The notes beneath the pieces were generated by a model that searched no databases, was not told where the DNA came from, and worked only from the letters and a program-made list of their open reading frames with translations. Of a stretch of DNA of 64,000 nucleotides, positions 46,779-54,865 are shown in pieces. Origin of the DNA: Marinactinospora thermotolerans DSM 45154 (GTDB taxonomy: Bacteria > Actinomycetota > Actinomycetes > Streptosporangiales > Streptosporangiaceae); NCBI RefSeq assembly GCF_900167435.1, contig NZ_FUWS01000012.1, forward strand, positions 165,862-229,861, given 5' to 3'. Each line of letters begins with the position of its first letter. The first letter of the stretch is position 1. Made by a program: the position numbers and the translations under genes.

Positions 46779-47915
46779 TCAGCTGCCGCCGGAGGCGGTG
46801 TGCTCCCAGTGCCACGGTTCGAAGGGACTGGAGTAGGCCCACTGCGGATGGAACCAGTTGTACTCGCGCGAGTTGGCCTCCAACCAGTTGAACTCGGGCG
46901 ACCCCTGGGTCTGCACCCCGCCGCACAGGTCCACGGCGAGTCCCAGACCGTGGTTGCTGGTGCCGGGCACCGCCGCGTAGCCGGGGGGCTGCTCGGCGTA
47001 GACCCGTTGCTGGTTGGCCAGGTCCCGGTAGGAGCTGGTGATGCACAGTTCCTTGCCGAAGTGCTCGGTGAACGCCTCGTTCAGCCTGAGCAGGTCGACC
47101 GCGGCGTCGGCCCGCAGGAAGTGACCCGACTGGTGCAGCTCGCACAGCGAGCCCTGGGGCAGCAGCCCGTTGGGGTAGCCGGCGGCCGCGGTGCCCGCCG
47201 AGGCGTCGCACTCGATCCCCGCCATGTAGGCGTCCACGGACAGGCCGCGGTTCTCCAGCTCCTGCATGAGCCGGTCGGTGCTCTCCTCGGACTGGGCGCG
47301 CAGCGCGTCCAGGTCGTCGGCCAGTTCGACCCGCTCCAGCTGTGTCTCGGACTGGAGTTCCTGGGCGGCGCTGGTCAACTCGATCTGCCTGTCCCGCAGG
47401 TCGTTGGCCTCGGAGAGGACCGCCTCCTGGTTCTCCGAGAGCTTGAGGACGTGCGCCTCGGCCTGGAGGTCGCTGTCGATCGACCCCGAGGTCATCAACC
47501 CGAGGACGCCGACGTCGGGCTGCTGGTACAGGGTGCTGGCGAGCTGGGCGAGGGGTTCGCGCATCTCCGACAGACGCACCTCCGTCTGCTGGAGCTCGTG
47601 CAGCGTCTGGACCAGTTCCTCCTGGGCGGCCTCCAGGGCCTCTTCCCGCTGGGTGTAGTCCTCGGTGGCCTGTTCCAGTTCCTCCCTGGCCTGATCGGCC
47701 TGTTCCTTCAGGGAGTCGAGGTCCTCGTCGGCGGCGGCCTGCGACAGCGCGGACGCCGTGATCACCTGGCCGGTGGGGGCCAGGAAGAGCGTCAGCACGA
47801 GGGTGCAGGCGACGCCGAGTAGGGACCTCGACCGCGGCCGGAGGGGTGCATCGGGCGAGGCCCCGCTTCTCGGTCCGCGGTCTCTTCGCCGCTTCGAATC
47901 GAGAACGAACGGCAC
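46779..47915 (-). CDS. Secreted coiled-coil D,D-carboxypeptidase (VanY/M15 family)
   Basis: A peptidoglycan-modifying metallopeptidase of 378 residues. A long N terminus and signal/anchor (LLGVACTLVLTLFLAP) are followed by about 180 residues of coiled coil rich in Glu/Gln/Leu. The M15 domain comes last, with SSYRDLANQQRVYAE, GTSNHGLGLAVDLCGG (zinc His and Asp) and EPWHWEH (catalytic/zinc residues). The coiled-coil plus hydrolase layout resembles divisome-activated enzymes such as NlpC/p60-type RipA or the EnvC style. GTG at 47915 has GGAGG upstream. The upstream promoter region has two dyads. Confidence 0.87.
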   Translation of the reverse strand: MPFVLDSKRRRDRGPRSGASPDAPLRPRSRSLLGVACTLVLTLFLAPTGQVITASALSQAAADEDLDSLKEQADQAREELEQATEDYTQREEALEAAQEELVQTLHELQQTEVRLSEMREPLAQLASTLYQQPDVGVLGLMTSGSIDSDLQAEAHVLKLSENQEAVLSEANDLRDRQIELTSAAQELQSETQLERVELADDLDALRAQSEESTDRLMQELENRGLSVDAYMAGIECDASAGTAAAGYPNGLLPQGSLCELHQSGHFLRADAAVDLLRLNEAFTEHFGKELCITSSYRDLANQQRVYAEQPPGYAAVPGTSNHGLGLAVDLCGGVQTQGSPEFNWLEANSREYNWFHPQWAYSSPFEPWHWEHTASGGS

Positions 47916-47943
47916 GTGGATCCTCCGGGCTGCCTTTTCGGTA

Positions 47944-47989
47944 ATTCGCGTAGCCGAATCGCAACGTACTACACGTCCGCAATCGGACG
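47944..47989. promoter_or_regulatory. Two dyads in the carboxypeptidase promoter region
   Basis: ATTCG-N6-CGAAT lies at 47944-47959 and CGTCCG-N4-CGGACG at 47974-47989, both within 75 bases of the GTG start. On the minus strand TTAGCG and TAGTAC, 18 bases apart, flank the second dyad and could be -35 and -10. The region is AT-richer than its surroundings. No regulator is identified. Confidence 0.45.
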
Positions 47990-48300
47990 CGCTAACGAAA
48001 TCGACCGAACGTCGCGTAATAGTGCGTCCGATACCGGAATCCGGCCGTCGAACGCGCGGACGCATAATGAAACGCCTGTTCAAGGGCCGTTAATCCCCCC
48101 GGAGATCACGTCGCGCGGGAGGCTCCGGCCATACCGGTCCCCCGCCGGACGCCGCCACCGTGTGGCGAGTATCACCCGGGGTCGATGACAACCCTACTCT
48201 CCGAAGCGTACTGAACCCGCCCCCCTTCGGCTTCGGCGCGTCCCATGCGGCTCCTCTCGCACCACGGATCGCGTTCGTCCGTTAGGCTTGGATCCGCATC

Positions 48301-48373
48301 GGCCTCATAGCTCAGGGGACAGAGCACCGCTCTCCTAAAGCGGGTGTCGCAGGTTCGAATCCTGCTGGGGCCA
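48301..48373 (+). tRNA. tRNA-Arg (anticodon CCT)
   Basis: A 73-base cloverleaf. The acceptor GGCCTCA pairs with TGGGGCC, and the anticodon stem CCGCT/AGCGG holds the loop CTCCTAA (anticodon CCT). The T arm is GCAGG-TTCGAAT-CCTGC. The discriminator is A, and CCA is not encoded. Confidence 0.95.
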
Positions 48374-49015
48374 CAGATTCGGGCCGGGACCTCCCGCCGA
48401 GGAGCCCCGGCCCTCACCTCCTCTCGCGTCCCTCCTGAGGGTCGCCCGCGGGCCGCATCCGCTCCGTCGATCCGCGCGCTGTCGGCTCGCTCCACGAACC
48501 CCTCGTTTCCCGGGGCCCGGAACGGCGCGCGTCCTGCGGGGACGGCCGCGCCTTCGGCCCGGAGAGGGAAGTACGTCACATCCGGGATGCCTGTCCGCCG
48601 GCGTCGGCTCCGTCACCCGGGCCCACGCGCTTCTCGTGGAACCGCCGAGGTCGTCCGACTTCCCGGCCGCATCGGGGGAGAGACGCCCCCGTGTCGCCTC
48701 AGCGACTTCCACCCGGAACCGAAGACGAGGCGCCGATGGGACGGCCTCTGCGACCGCCGGGGGAGGGCCGCGGGCTCCCGCCCGCCCTTGACCACCAGTC
48801 CGGCCTCGCGCGACCTGACGGAGGAGACACCCGTCTCCAGGACCGCCCCGCACGGTTCGCAGCCTCTCCACGGTCGCTCCGGCCGTTTCGATCCCCCTCC
48901 CGCATGACCGTGGCCGCCAAGGCCGAAGAGCCCCATGACCGCGACCACCGCGATAGTCCGGGAAAGAGGCCGGCCGCTCCCGGAATCAGGGGACACGGGG
49001 CCGGACGGGCACGCC
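48374..49015. other. 642 bases without a convincing gene, downstream of tRNA-Arg
   Basis: Open frames exist on both strands but lack domains, ribosome sites or normal amino-acid composition. I see no integrase, no repeated tRNA 3' end and no clear hairpin terminator. It could be the scar of a lost element beside a tRNA gene; nothing in the sequence proves it. Confidence 0.4.
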
Positions 49016-49918
49016 CTACATCCCCCTCAGGTGGTCGCGCAGGGCGCGCGCGACCCGGCCCATGACCGCCTCGGCCCCCGGCTGGTGGATGGCCGGCACA
49101 CGCGACTCGGTGAGCGCGGCGACGGCGAAGAGCTGACCGTCGTCGTGTTCGACGACGCCGACCTCATGGCGGAGGTTGAGCAGGGTCCCGGTCTTGGAGG
49201 ACCAGGTCGAGGCGTCGGAGACGAAGTCGGGGGTGAGGCGCTGGCGCAGGAGATTGTCGGCCATGAGCTCACGCACCCGCGCGGCCACCCCGGGATCGAT
49301 CGCCGACGGCCTCCACAGGGCCTGGAGCAGGTCGACGAACGCCCGGGCCGACCCCGAGCTGGCGCGGGTGACGTCGAGCTGGGGGACCCGGTGGCCCCGC
49401 CCCTCCGTGCCGGCCTCGATCGCCAGGAAGTGGGCGAGGTGCGCGTCGTCCGGACCGAGGCGGTCGGCCGGGGTCTCGTTGAGCAGCCGGATGGTGTGCC
49501 GGATGGTGATCCCCCGAAGGCCGTACTCCCGCATCAGCGCGGCGACCCGGGCGGGCGGGGTGAAGGCGAAGAGCACGTCGGAGGCCGTGTTGTCGCTGAC
49601 GCACAGGCTGAGGTAGATCAGGTCCTCGATCGCGATCCGGGCCGGGTGGCGGAACTTGCTCAACCCGCTGGGTCCGGGCGCCAGCGTGTCCGAGAGGTGC
49701 ACCAGGACGGGCTCGGCCAGGTCGATCTCCCCCTTCCGGGCGCGTTCCAGCGTGGCGACGGCGAGCGGGACCTTGACGAGGGAGGCGGTGGGGTACTCCA
49801 GGTCCGGCTCGATGCCGATCTCCTCTCCGGAGCGCAGGTCGCGGACGAGGAAGGAACCGCGCAGTCCCGCGTCGTCGAGGACCCGCCGTAGTTCCCTGAG
49901 CAGGGCCGCGGCGCTCAC
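49016..49918 (-). CDS. BlaB-like penicillin-recognising serine protein without signal peptide
   Basis: A class A beta-lactamase-fold protein of 300 residues. It has the active-site pair S46-x-x-K49 (ASLVKVP), SDN at 108-110 and KTG at 242-244. No signal peptide is present, so it should be cytoplasmic. At the place of the deacylating motif E-x-E-L-N the alignment gives I-R-L-L-N (143-147), so Glu166 is apparently missing and an acyl-enzyme would be long-lived. Its GTG overlaps the stop of the lysR gene (GTGA). In Streptomyces cacaoi BlaB, a similar protein, is needed with BlaA for beta-lactamase expression. I read this as a sensor, not an antibiotic-degrading enzyme. Confidence 0.8.
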   Translation of the reverse strand: MSAAALLRELRRVLDDAGLRGSFLVRDLRSGEEIGIEPDLEYPTASLVKVPLAVATLERARKGEIDLAEPVLVHLSDTLAPGPSGLSKFRHPARIAIEDLIYLSLCVSDNTASDVLFAFTPPARVAALMREYGLRGITIRHTIRLLNETPADRLGPDDAHLAHFLAIEAGTEGRGHRVPQLDVTRASSGSARAFVDLLQALWRPSAIDPGVAARVRELMADNLLRQRLTPDFVSDASTWSSKTGTLLNLRHEVGVVEHDDGQLFAVAALTESRVPAIHQPGAEAVMGRVARALRDHLRGM

Positions 49919-50823
49919 TGCGCCTCCCCCTGGTCGGCCGGCGTCGCGCTGTCGGCGGGGACGCCGAGGCATCGGGCGATCTCCTCGGTCAACGGCAGGC
50001 GGACGCGCTCGGCGTCCTCCCCGGTCCCCGCCGACACGTCGAACCCCCGAACGAGGCGGACCCCGCCGATGGGGCGCCAGTGCAGTCCCAGTTCTTCCGC
50101 CTGGGCCGGCGAGCACAACAGCAGGTCGGCCGAACCGAGGACGTCGGCGACCGCGGAGGTGAGGGCGGGAGCGACCGCGACCTGCGCCGGCTGGAGTCCC
50201 ACGGCGTCGCGGATCCGAAAGAGCCGGTCGCGGATGTGGGGAACGTCGTCCTCGGGTTGCAGCCAGACGCGCCGCCGCACGACGGGGTCGGCCCGGCCGG
50301 CGCGCAGGGTCTCCAGGTGGACGGTCTCCACCCGGGGCGGGGCCGCGGACGCCAGCCCGAGGGGGACCCGCCAGTACCCGTCGTCGGCGGGCACCGCGAC
50401 GAGGGCCGCGCGCACCTGCCCGAAGGCGAGCAGTTCGGCGCGGCGCGCCGGCGCCGCGGGAACGAAGTCGAGGTGGAGCCCCTGCCGTCGGGCCTCGGCG
50501 TCGAGGAACGCGAGGTCGCGGGTGGGACAGGTGTCGGGCACCGCGAACCGGATGGGGGTGAGCCGGGCGCGCTCCGCGTCGTGTTCCATGGCCTCGGCCA
50601 GCTCGACCAGGCGCTTGGCCGAGGCCAGCATCTCGCGTCCGAACGGGGTGAGCGTGGCGCGCCGCGTCGAGCGGTCGAAGAGCCGGCCTCCCAGGTGCCG
50701 TTCCAGGGCCGCGATGCGGCGGCTGGCGACGGGTTGGGGGATGCGCGCGGCTGCGGCGCCGAGGGTGAAGCTGCCCCGCTCGCTCACGCTGACGAATGCC
50801 TTGCAGGCGCCGACGAGATCCAC
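49915..50823 (-). CDS. LysR-family regulator, AmpR/BlaA-like
   Basis: A LysR regulator of 302 residues. The N-terminal helix-turn-helix is FVSVSERGSFTLGAAAARI followed by PQPVASRRIAALERHLGGRL. The effector-binding half is less conserved. GTG at 50823 was chosen because it gives the normal LysR start (MDLVGACKAF); a TTG at 50841 is possible. It is coupled to the BlaB-like gene downstream and divergent from a class A beta-lactamase, the ampR-ampC and blaA-blaL type of layout. It probably activates that enzyme. Confidence 0.85.
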   Translation of the reverse strand: MDLVGACKAFVSVSERGSFTLGAAAARIPQPVASRRIAALERHLGGRLFDRSTRRATLTPFGREMLASAKRLVELAEAMEHDAERARLTPIRFAVPDTCPTRDLAFLDAEARRQGLHLDFVPAAPARRAELLAFGQVRAALVAVPADDGYWRVPLGLASAAPPRVETVHLETLRAGRADPVVRRRVWLQPEDDVPHIRDRLFRIRDAVGLQPAQVAVAPALTSAVADVLGSADLLLCSPAQAEELGLHWRPIGGVRLVRGFDVSAGTGEDAERVRLPLTEEIARCLGVPADSATPADQGEAQ

Positions 50824-50849
50824 TCCCAGAGAGTATGCCAATTCAACAT

Positions 50850-50866
50850 CGAAACCCTTGTTTTCG
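50850..50866. promoter_or_regulatory. Inverted repeat between the lysR and beta-lactamase genes
   Basis: CGAAA-N7-TTTCG lies at 50850-50866 in the 206-base divergent region, 27 bases from the LysR start. LysR regulators often bind dyads of this size with a T-N11-A core. It is the best candidate operator here, but only moderately strong. Confidence 0.4.
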
Positions 50867-51029
50867 TCTTAGACGGTATCGAAGGACGGGGTGAGACTTC
50901 CCTGAGTCCCGTTCCACGGCGTCGCCCCGGGGCGACGGCCCGGTCGGAGACGTCCGCGGTGGCCTCGTTGCGCGCCGGGACGGGACCCCCGCGGAGGCCC
51001 CGCGGGGACACCAGGACGGAAGAAGGACG

Positions 51030-51962
51030 ATGAACAACATCCGCATGCCGCGCGGCGGGGTCGCGGCCCTGGCCGCGCTCGCGCTCGCTCCGCTCGCCGG
51101 CTGTTCGACGGCCGACGAGCCCGTGTCCCCCGCCGCCGCGGAGTCGCCCATCGCGGCCGGGTCGGCCTCGGACCGGTCGGACGCCCACGCGGGGGACTTC
51201 GAACGGCTCGAAGGCGAGTTCGACGCCCGCCTCGGCGTCTACGCGATCGACACCGGCAGCGGCGAGACCGTCACCCATCGCGCCGACGAGCGGTTCGCCT
51301 ACGCCTCCACCATCAAGGCGCTCCAGGTGGGTGCCGTCCTCCAGCAGAACACGCTCGAGGAGATGGAGGAGGTCGTCACCTACGACGAGGAGGACCTGGT
51401 CACCTACTCCCCCATCACCGAACAGCACGTCGACACCGGGATGACGCTGCGCGAGGTGAGCGACGCCGCCGTCCGCTACAGCGACAACACCGCGGCCAAC
51501 CTGTTGTTCGAGGAGCTGGGCGGTCCCGCCGCCCTCGACGCCGCGCTGGAGGGGATCGGCGACGACGTCGCCGAGGTGGTGCGGATCGAACCCGAGCTCA
51601 ACGCGACCGCTCCCGGCGACACCCGCGACACCAGCACCCCGCGGGCCATGGCGGACAGCCTGCGCGCCTACGCGCTGGGCGACGTCCTGCCCGCCGACGA
51701 GCGCGCGGTCCTCACCGACATGCTCAAGGGCAACACGACCGGGGACGCGCTGATCCGCGCCGGCGTCCCCGACGACTGGGAGGTCGGCGACAAGACCGGC
51801 GCGGCCGACTACGGCACCCGCAACGACATCGCGATCCTGTGGCCCCCGGACGAGGACCCGATCGTCGTCGCGGTCATGTCCGACAAGGACACCCCCGACG
51901 CCGAGTACGACGACGCGCTCATCGCCGAGGCCGCGCAGGTGGTCGTCGAGGCGCTGGGGTAG
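51030..51962 (+). CDS. Class A beta-lactamase, lipoprotein
   Basis: Hydrolyses beta-lactams outside the membrane. The protein has 310 residues. The lipobox PLAGC places the lipidated Cys at 25. Active-site motifs are complete: S93-T-I-K96, SDN at 151-153, the Omega-loop E187-P-E-L-N (Glu166 and Asn170 in standard numbering) and K255-T-G. ATG at 51030 has GAAGGA upstream. A strong terminator follows. It is divergent from the LysR gene. Spectrum cannot be judged from sequence. Confidence 0.94.
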   Translation: MNNIRMPRGGVAALAALALAPLAGCSTADEPVSPAAAESPIAAGSASDRSDAHAGDFERLEGEFDARLGVYAIDTGSGETVTHRADERFAYASTIKALQVGAVLQQNTLEEMEEVVTYDEEDLVTYSPITEQHVDTGMTLREVSDAAVRYSDNTAANLLFEELGGPAALDAALEGIGDDVAEVVRIEPELNATAPGDTRDTSTPRAMADSLRAYALGDVLPADERAVLTDMLKGNTTGDALIRAGVPDDWEVGDKTGAADYGTRNDIAILWPPDEDPIVVAVMSDKDTPDAEYDDALIAEAAQVVVEALG

Positions 51963-51974
51963 GCCCGTTCGACA

Positions 51975-52008
51975 GGCGCGGCGCGGGGATCGGTCCCCGC
52001 GCCGCGCC
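51975..52008 (+). terminator. Terminator of the beta-lactamase gene
   Basis: A perfect 15-base-pair stem (51975-51989 with 51994-52008) with a TCGG loop is followed by TTC, 13 bases after the stop. Confidence 0.85.
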
Positions 52009-52150
52009 TTCGGCGTTCTCCAGGGGTGTTGGCCCCGCGGTTGGTCCCGATGTGGCCGAATTAGCAGTTCTCAGTTCCATAAGCCGTGAACGGGTAGATG
52101 CCTTCCACAACGCGAAAAGAACACCAGGCGAGAGAAGGGGCGGGATCGAC

Positions 52151-53554
52151 GTGGACAACGAGACGAAGCCGGTCCCCGGAGCACCGGTGGAAGAGCCCCG
52201 TGGCGGAAACACCCCCTTGAAGCGGGTCATCGGTCCGCGACTCCTGTTGTTCTTCGTCGTCGGCGACATCCTCGGCACCACGGTCTACTCGCTGACCGGC
52301 CAGGTCGCGGGACGGGTCGGCGGCGCGCTGTGGGTACCGTTCCTGGTCGCCTTCGCGGTGGCGTTCCTGACCGCGTTCAGCTACCTGGAGCTGGTCGGCA
52401 AGTATCCGCGCGCGGCGGGCGCGGCGTTGTACGTGCACAAGGCGTTCGGGGTGCACTTCCTGACGTTCATGGTGGCCTTCGCCGTCATGTGCTCGGGCAT
52501 CACCTCGGCGTCGTCGGCGGCGCAGGGGTTCAGCGGCGACTACCTGAAGGCGATCGTCGGACCGGACGTCCCGTCGTGGATCGTGGCCATCGGTTTCCTC
52601 CTCCTGCTCGCCGGCATCAACCTGCGCGGCGTCAGCGAGTCGGTCCGTGTCAACGCGGTCCTCACCACGATCGAGGTCGCCGGCCTGCTCATCGTCATCC
52701 TCTTCGGCGCCATCGCGCTGTTCGGTGGGCCGATGTCCGGCGATGTCGACCCGGATCCCGGACGGCTGCTGGAGTTCAACCCCGACAACGGTCCCTTCCT
52801 GGCGGTCACCTCGGCCACCGCGCTCGCCTTCTTCGCCATGGTCGGTTTCGAGGATTCGGTGAACATGGCCGAGGAGACCAAGGACCCCGTGCGGACCTTC
52901 CCGCGGGTGGTGCTGCTGGGGTTGTGCATCACCGCGGCGATCTACCTGCTCATCGCCGTGATCACCTCGTCCCTGGTGCCGACGGGCCTGCTGGCGGACT
53001 CCGACGGCCCGCTGCTCCTGGTCGTGCAGGCCGCCGCGCCGTGGTTCCCGCCGGTCCTGTTCTCGCTCATCGCGATGTTCGCGCTGACCAACACCGCGCT
53101 GATCAACATGCTGATGGCGAGCCGGCTGCTCTACGGCATGGCCAACGAGCGCATCATCCCGCGCGCCTTCGGCAGGGTGCTGGCGCTGCGGCGGACCCCG
53201 TGGGTGTCCATCCTGTTCACCAGCGCCATCGCCGTCATCCTGGTCAGTTCGGTGTCCATCGCCGAGCTCGGCGGCACCACCTCGCTGCTGCTGTTGATGG
53301 TGTTCGCGGTGGTCAACGTCGCGGTCCTGGTGCTCCGTAAGGACAAGGTCGCCCATCCCCACTTCACCGCGCCCACGTGGGTCCCCGTGCTCGGCGTCCT
53401 CACCTGCGTGTTCTTCGCCCTGCCCATCACCGGCCGGCCGTTGCAGGAGTACGTGATCGCGGGCGCGCTGCTGGCCGTCGGCGTGCTCTTCTGGCTGCTC
53501 AACCATCTCCTCCACCGCGGGACCGACTTCGACCCGGCCGCCCTCAGGAAGTGA
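52151..53554 (+). CDS. APC-superfamily amino acid permease
   Basis: A 12-helix amino acid or amine transporter of 467 residues. The first helix has the unwound glycine region (FFVVGDILGTTVYSLTGQV), and KYPRAAGAALYVHKAFG follows helix 2. GFEDSVNMAEETKDP is the conserved loop after helix 6. ANERIIPRAFGRVLALRRTPW marks helix 8-9. GTG at 52151 was chosen; the ribosome site is weak. It stands alone between the beta-lactamase and a convergent DUF2293 gene. The substrate is unknown. Confidence 0.88.
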   Translation: MDNETKPVPGAPVEEPRGGNTPLKRVIGPRLLLFFVVGDILGTTVYSLTGQVAGRVGGALWVPFLVAFAVAFLTAFSYLELVGKYPRAAGAALYVHKAFGVHFLTFMVAFAVMCSGITSASSAAQGFSGDYLKAIVGPDVPSWIVAIGFLLLLAGINLRGVSESVRVNAVLTTIEVAGLLIVILFGAIALFGGPMSGDVDPDPGRLLEFNPDNGPFLAVTSATALAFFAMVGFEDSVNMAEETKDPVRTFPRVVLLGLCITAAIYLLIAVITSSLVPTGLLADSDGPLLLVVQAAAPWFPPVLFSLIAMFALTNTALINMLMASRLLYGMANERIIPRAFGRVLALRRTPWVSILFTSAIAVILVSSVSIAELGGTTSLLLLMVFAVVNVAVLVLRKDKVAHPHFTAPTWVPVLGVLTCVFFALPITGRPLQEYVIAGALLAVGVLFWLLNHLLHRGTDFDPAALRK

Positions 53555-53591
53555 CCGCGCGGGCGGGGAGCCCGGCGGGAGGCCGCCGGGG

Positions 53592-54659
53592 TCAGCCGGA
53601 CCAGCGCGCGAGGACCCGGTCGATACCGGCCGCGATGCGCTCCCGGGCCGCCTGCCGGGGCACCCCGGCCATCAGCAGCGCGTCGTAGTCGGTGTCCTCG
53701 TGGCGCACCGAGGCGATGACGGCGGCCCGCACGGCCCGGGGTTCGAGTTCCCGGCCCGCCGCCGAACGGCCGACCCGGCCGCTGCCCCGCGCCCCGGCGT
53801 GCCGGGCGATCCGCTCGGCCCGTTCCGGCGGGCATCCGGGGAACATGCGGACGATCTCCTCGGCCATGCGCGCCTGGAAGTCGACGTCCCACTCCTGCCT
53901 GCGGACGCGGTCGCGCTCCCTGCGCCGTGCCCGCGCGTCCTCGTCGGCGAGGACCTGCTCCTCCGCGCGTTCCAGCGCCCCCTCCTCCACCAGCAGGCCC
54001 GTCCGGTCATAGCGTTTGCGGCGCCGGTTCCACCGTGTCACCACCGCTGAGAGCGCGCTCTCCTTCTTGGCCCGGCGGGTCAGTACCGCGCTGCCCGCGG
54101 GGAGGAAGACCAGGTGGTCCATGTCCGCGCAGGTCAGACAGATCTGCTGGTCCTCGTCGGCGATCGAGAACGGGGCGTTGTCCGCGCACTCGGCGCAGGC
54201 CCACCCGGGGCCGGTCTCGACGACGACGAGGTCGGGGGCCTTCTCGTGCCGTTCGGCCAGGCGCCGACGCCGGGCCGGTGACAGGTCGGGCGAGACCCAG
54301 TGGCGGCGGTAGGCCTGTTCCACGCTCTCGTCTCCCGTGGCGGTGAAGCGCAGCGGACGCCGGTCGCGCGTGGCGGTCACGTAGACGGCCTCCTCGGGCG
54401 TCAGGCCGTTGCGTTCGGCCCAGCGCCGCACCAGCCGGACGGCCGCCACGAGCCTGTCCTCGGGCACCGCGACCGCCTCCCCGAGGTGGCCGAGGCGTCC
54501 CTGCCGCCAGGCGTCGGCCGGTTTCGCGGTCAACCAGCCGAGATCGGTCAGCACGTCCACCGGTGCGACCACGCCGCTCTTGGTCAGTCTCCTGTCCGCG
54601 GCGGCCACGATCCTGCGGCCGAGTCTCGTGTCGAGGTCGTCGTGTTGCACGCTGTTCAC
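53592..54659 (-). CDS. DUF2293 domain-containing protein
   Basis: A cytoplasmic protein of 355 residues of unknown function. The middle part has a possible metal site, CAECADNAPF then ICLTCADMDHL, with four Cys spaced like a zinc ribbon. A basic helical stretch follows. The C-terminal part (MFPGCPPERAERIARHAG followed by GSGRVGR) is the DUF2293 signature. GTG at 54659 is the likely start. It shares a 206-base divergent region with the three-repeat membrane protein gene; no link in function is known. Confidence 0.8.
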   Translation of the reverse strand: MNSVQHDDLDTRLGRRIVAAADRRLTKSGVVAPVDVLTDLGWLTAKPADAWRQGRLGHLGEAVAVPEDRLVAAVRLVRRWAERNGLTPEEAVYVTATRDRRPLRFTATGDESVEQAYRRHWVSPDLSPARRRRLAERHEKAPDLVVVETGPGWACAECADNAPFSIADEDQQICLTCADMDHLVFLPAGSAVLTRRAKKESALSAVVTRWNRRRKRYDRTGLLVEEGALERAEEQVLADEDARARRRERDRVRRQEWDVDFQARMAEEIVRMFPGCPPERAERIARHAGARGSGRVGRSAAGRELEPRAVRAAVIASVRHEDTDYDALLMAGVPRQAARERIAAGIDRVLARWSG

Positions 54660-54865
54660 CGATCCAACCGTGGGGCATGGGCCTGTCCGACGGCGTGCAG
54701 GTTATCCGTTGCGGCGGACTTCCCCCTTCCGTCACCGTCGCGTGACCTGGCGGTGCTTAGGATCCTGGTGTCGTCGTCCGTCGCCCCGGCCTGGTGCGCG
54801 CCGGCCCGAGGACCCCCTCGGCCCGTCCCCGGGCACCGCCGCGCCGGTGCGGGTGAGGAGCCCCC

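Noticed and set aside
48344..48996. Overlapping open frames downstream of tRNA-Arg as genes or a genomic island
   Set aside because: Composition is that of random GC-rich frames, with Arg/Pro/Gly runs. There is no ribosome site or domain, and no integrase or direct repeat of the tRNA end.
49016..49918. Second true secreted class A beta-lactamase
   Set aside because: It lacks a signal peptide and apparently Glu166, and it is coupled to the LysR gene. A sensor role fits better than hydrolysis in the envelope.
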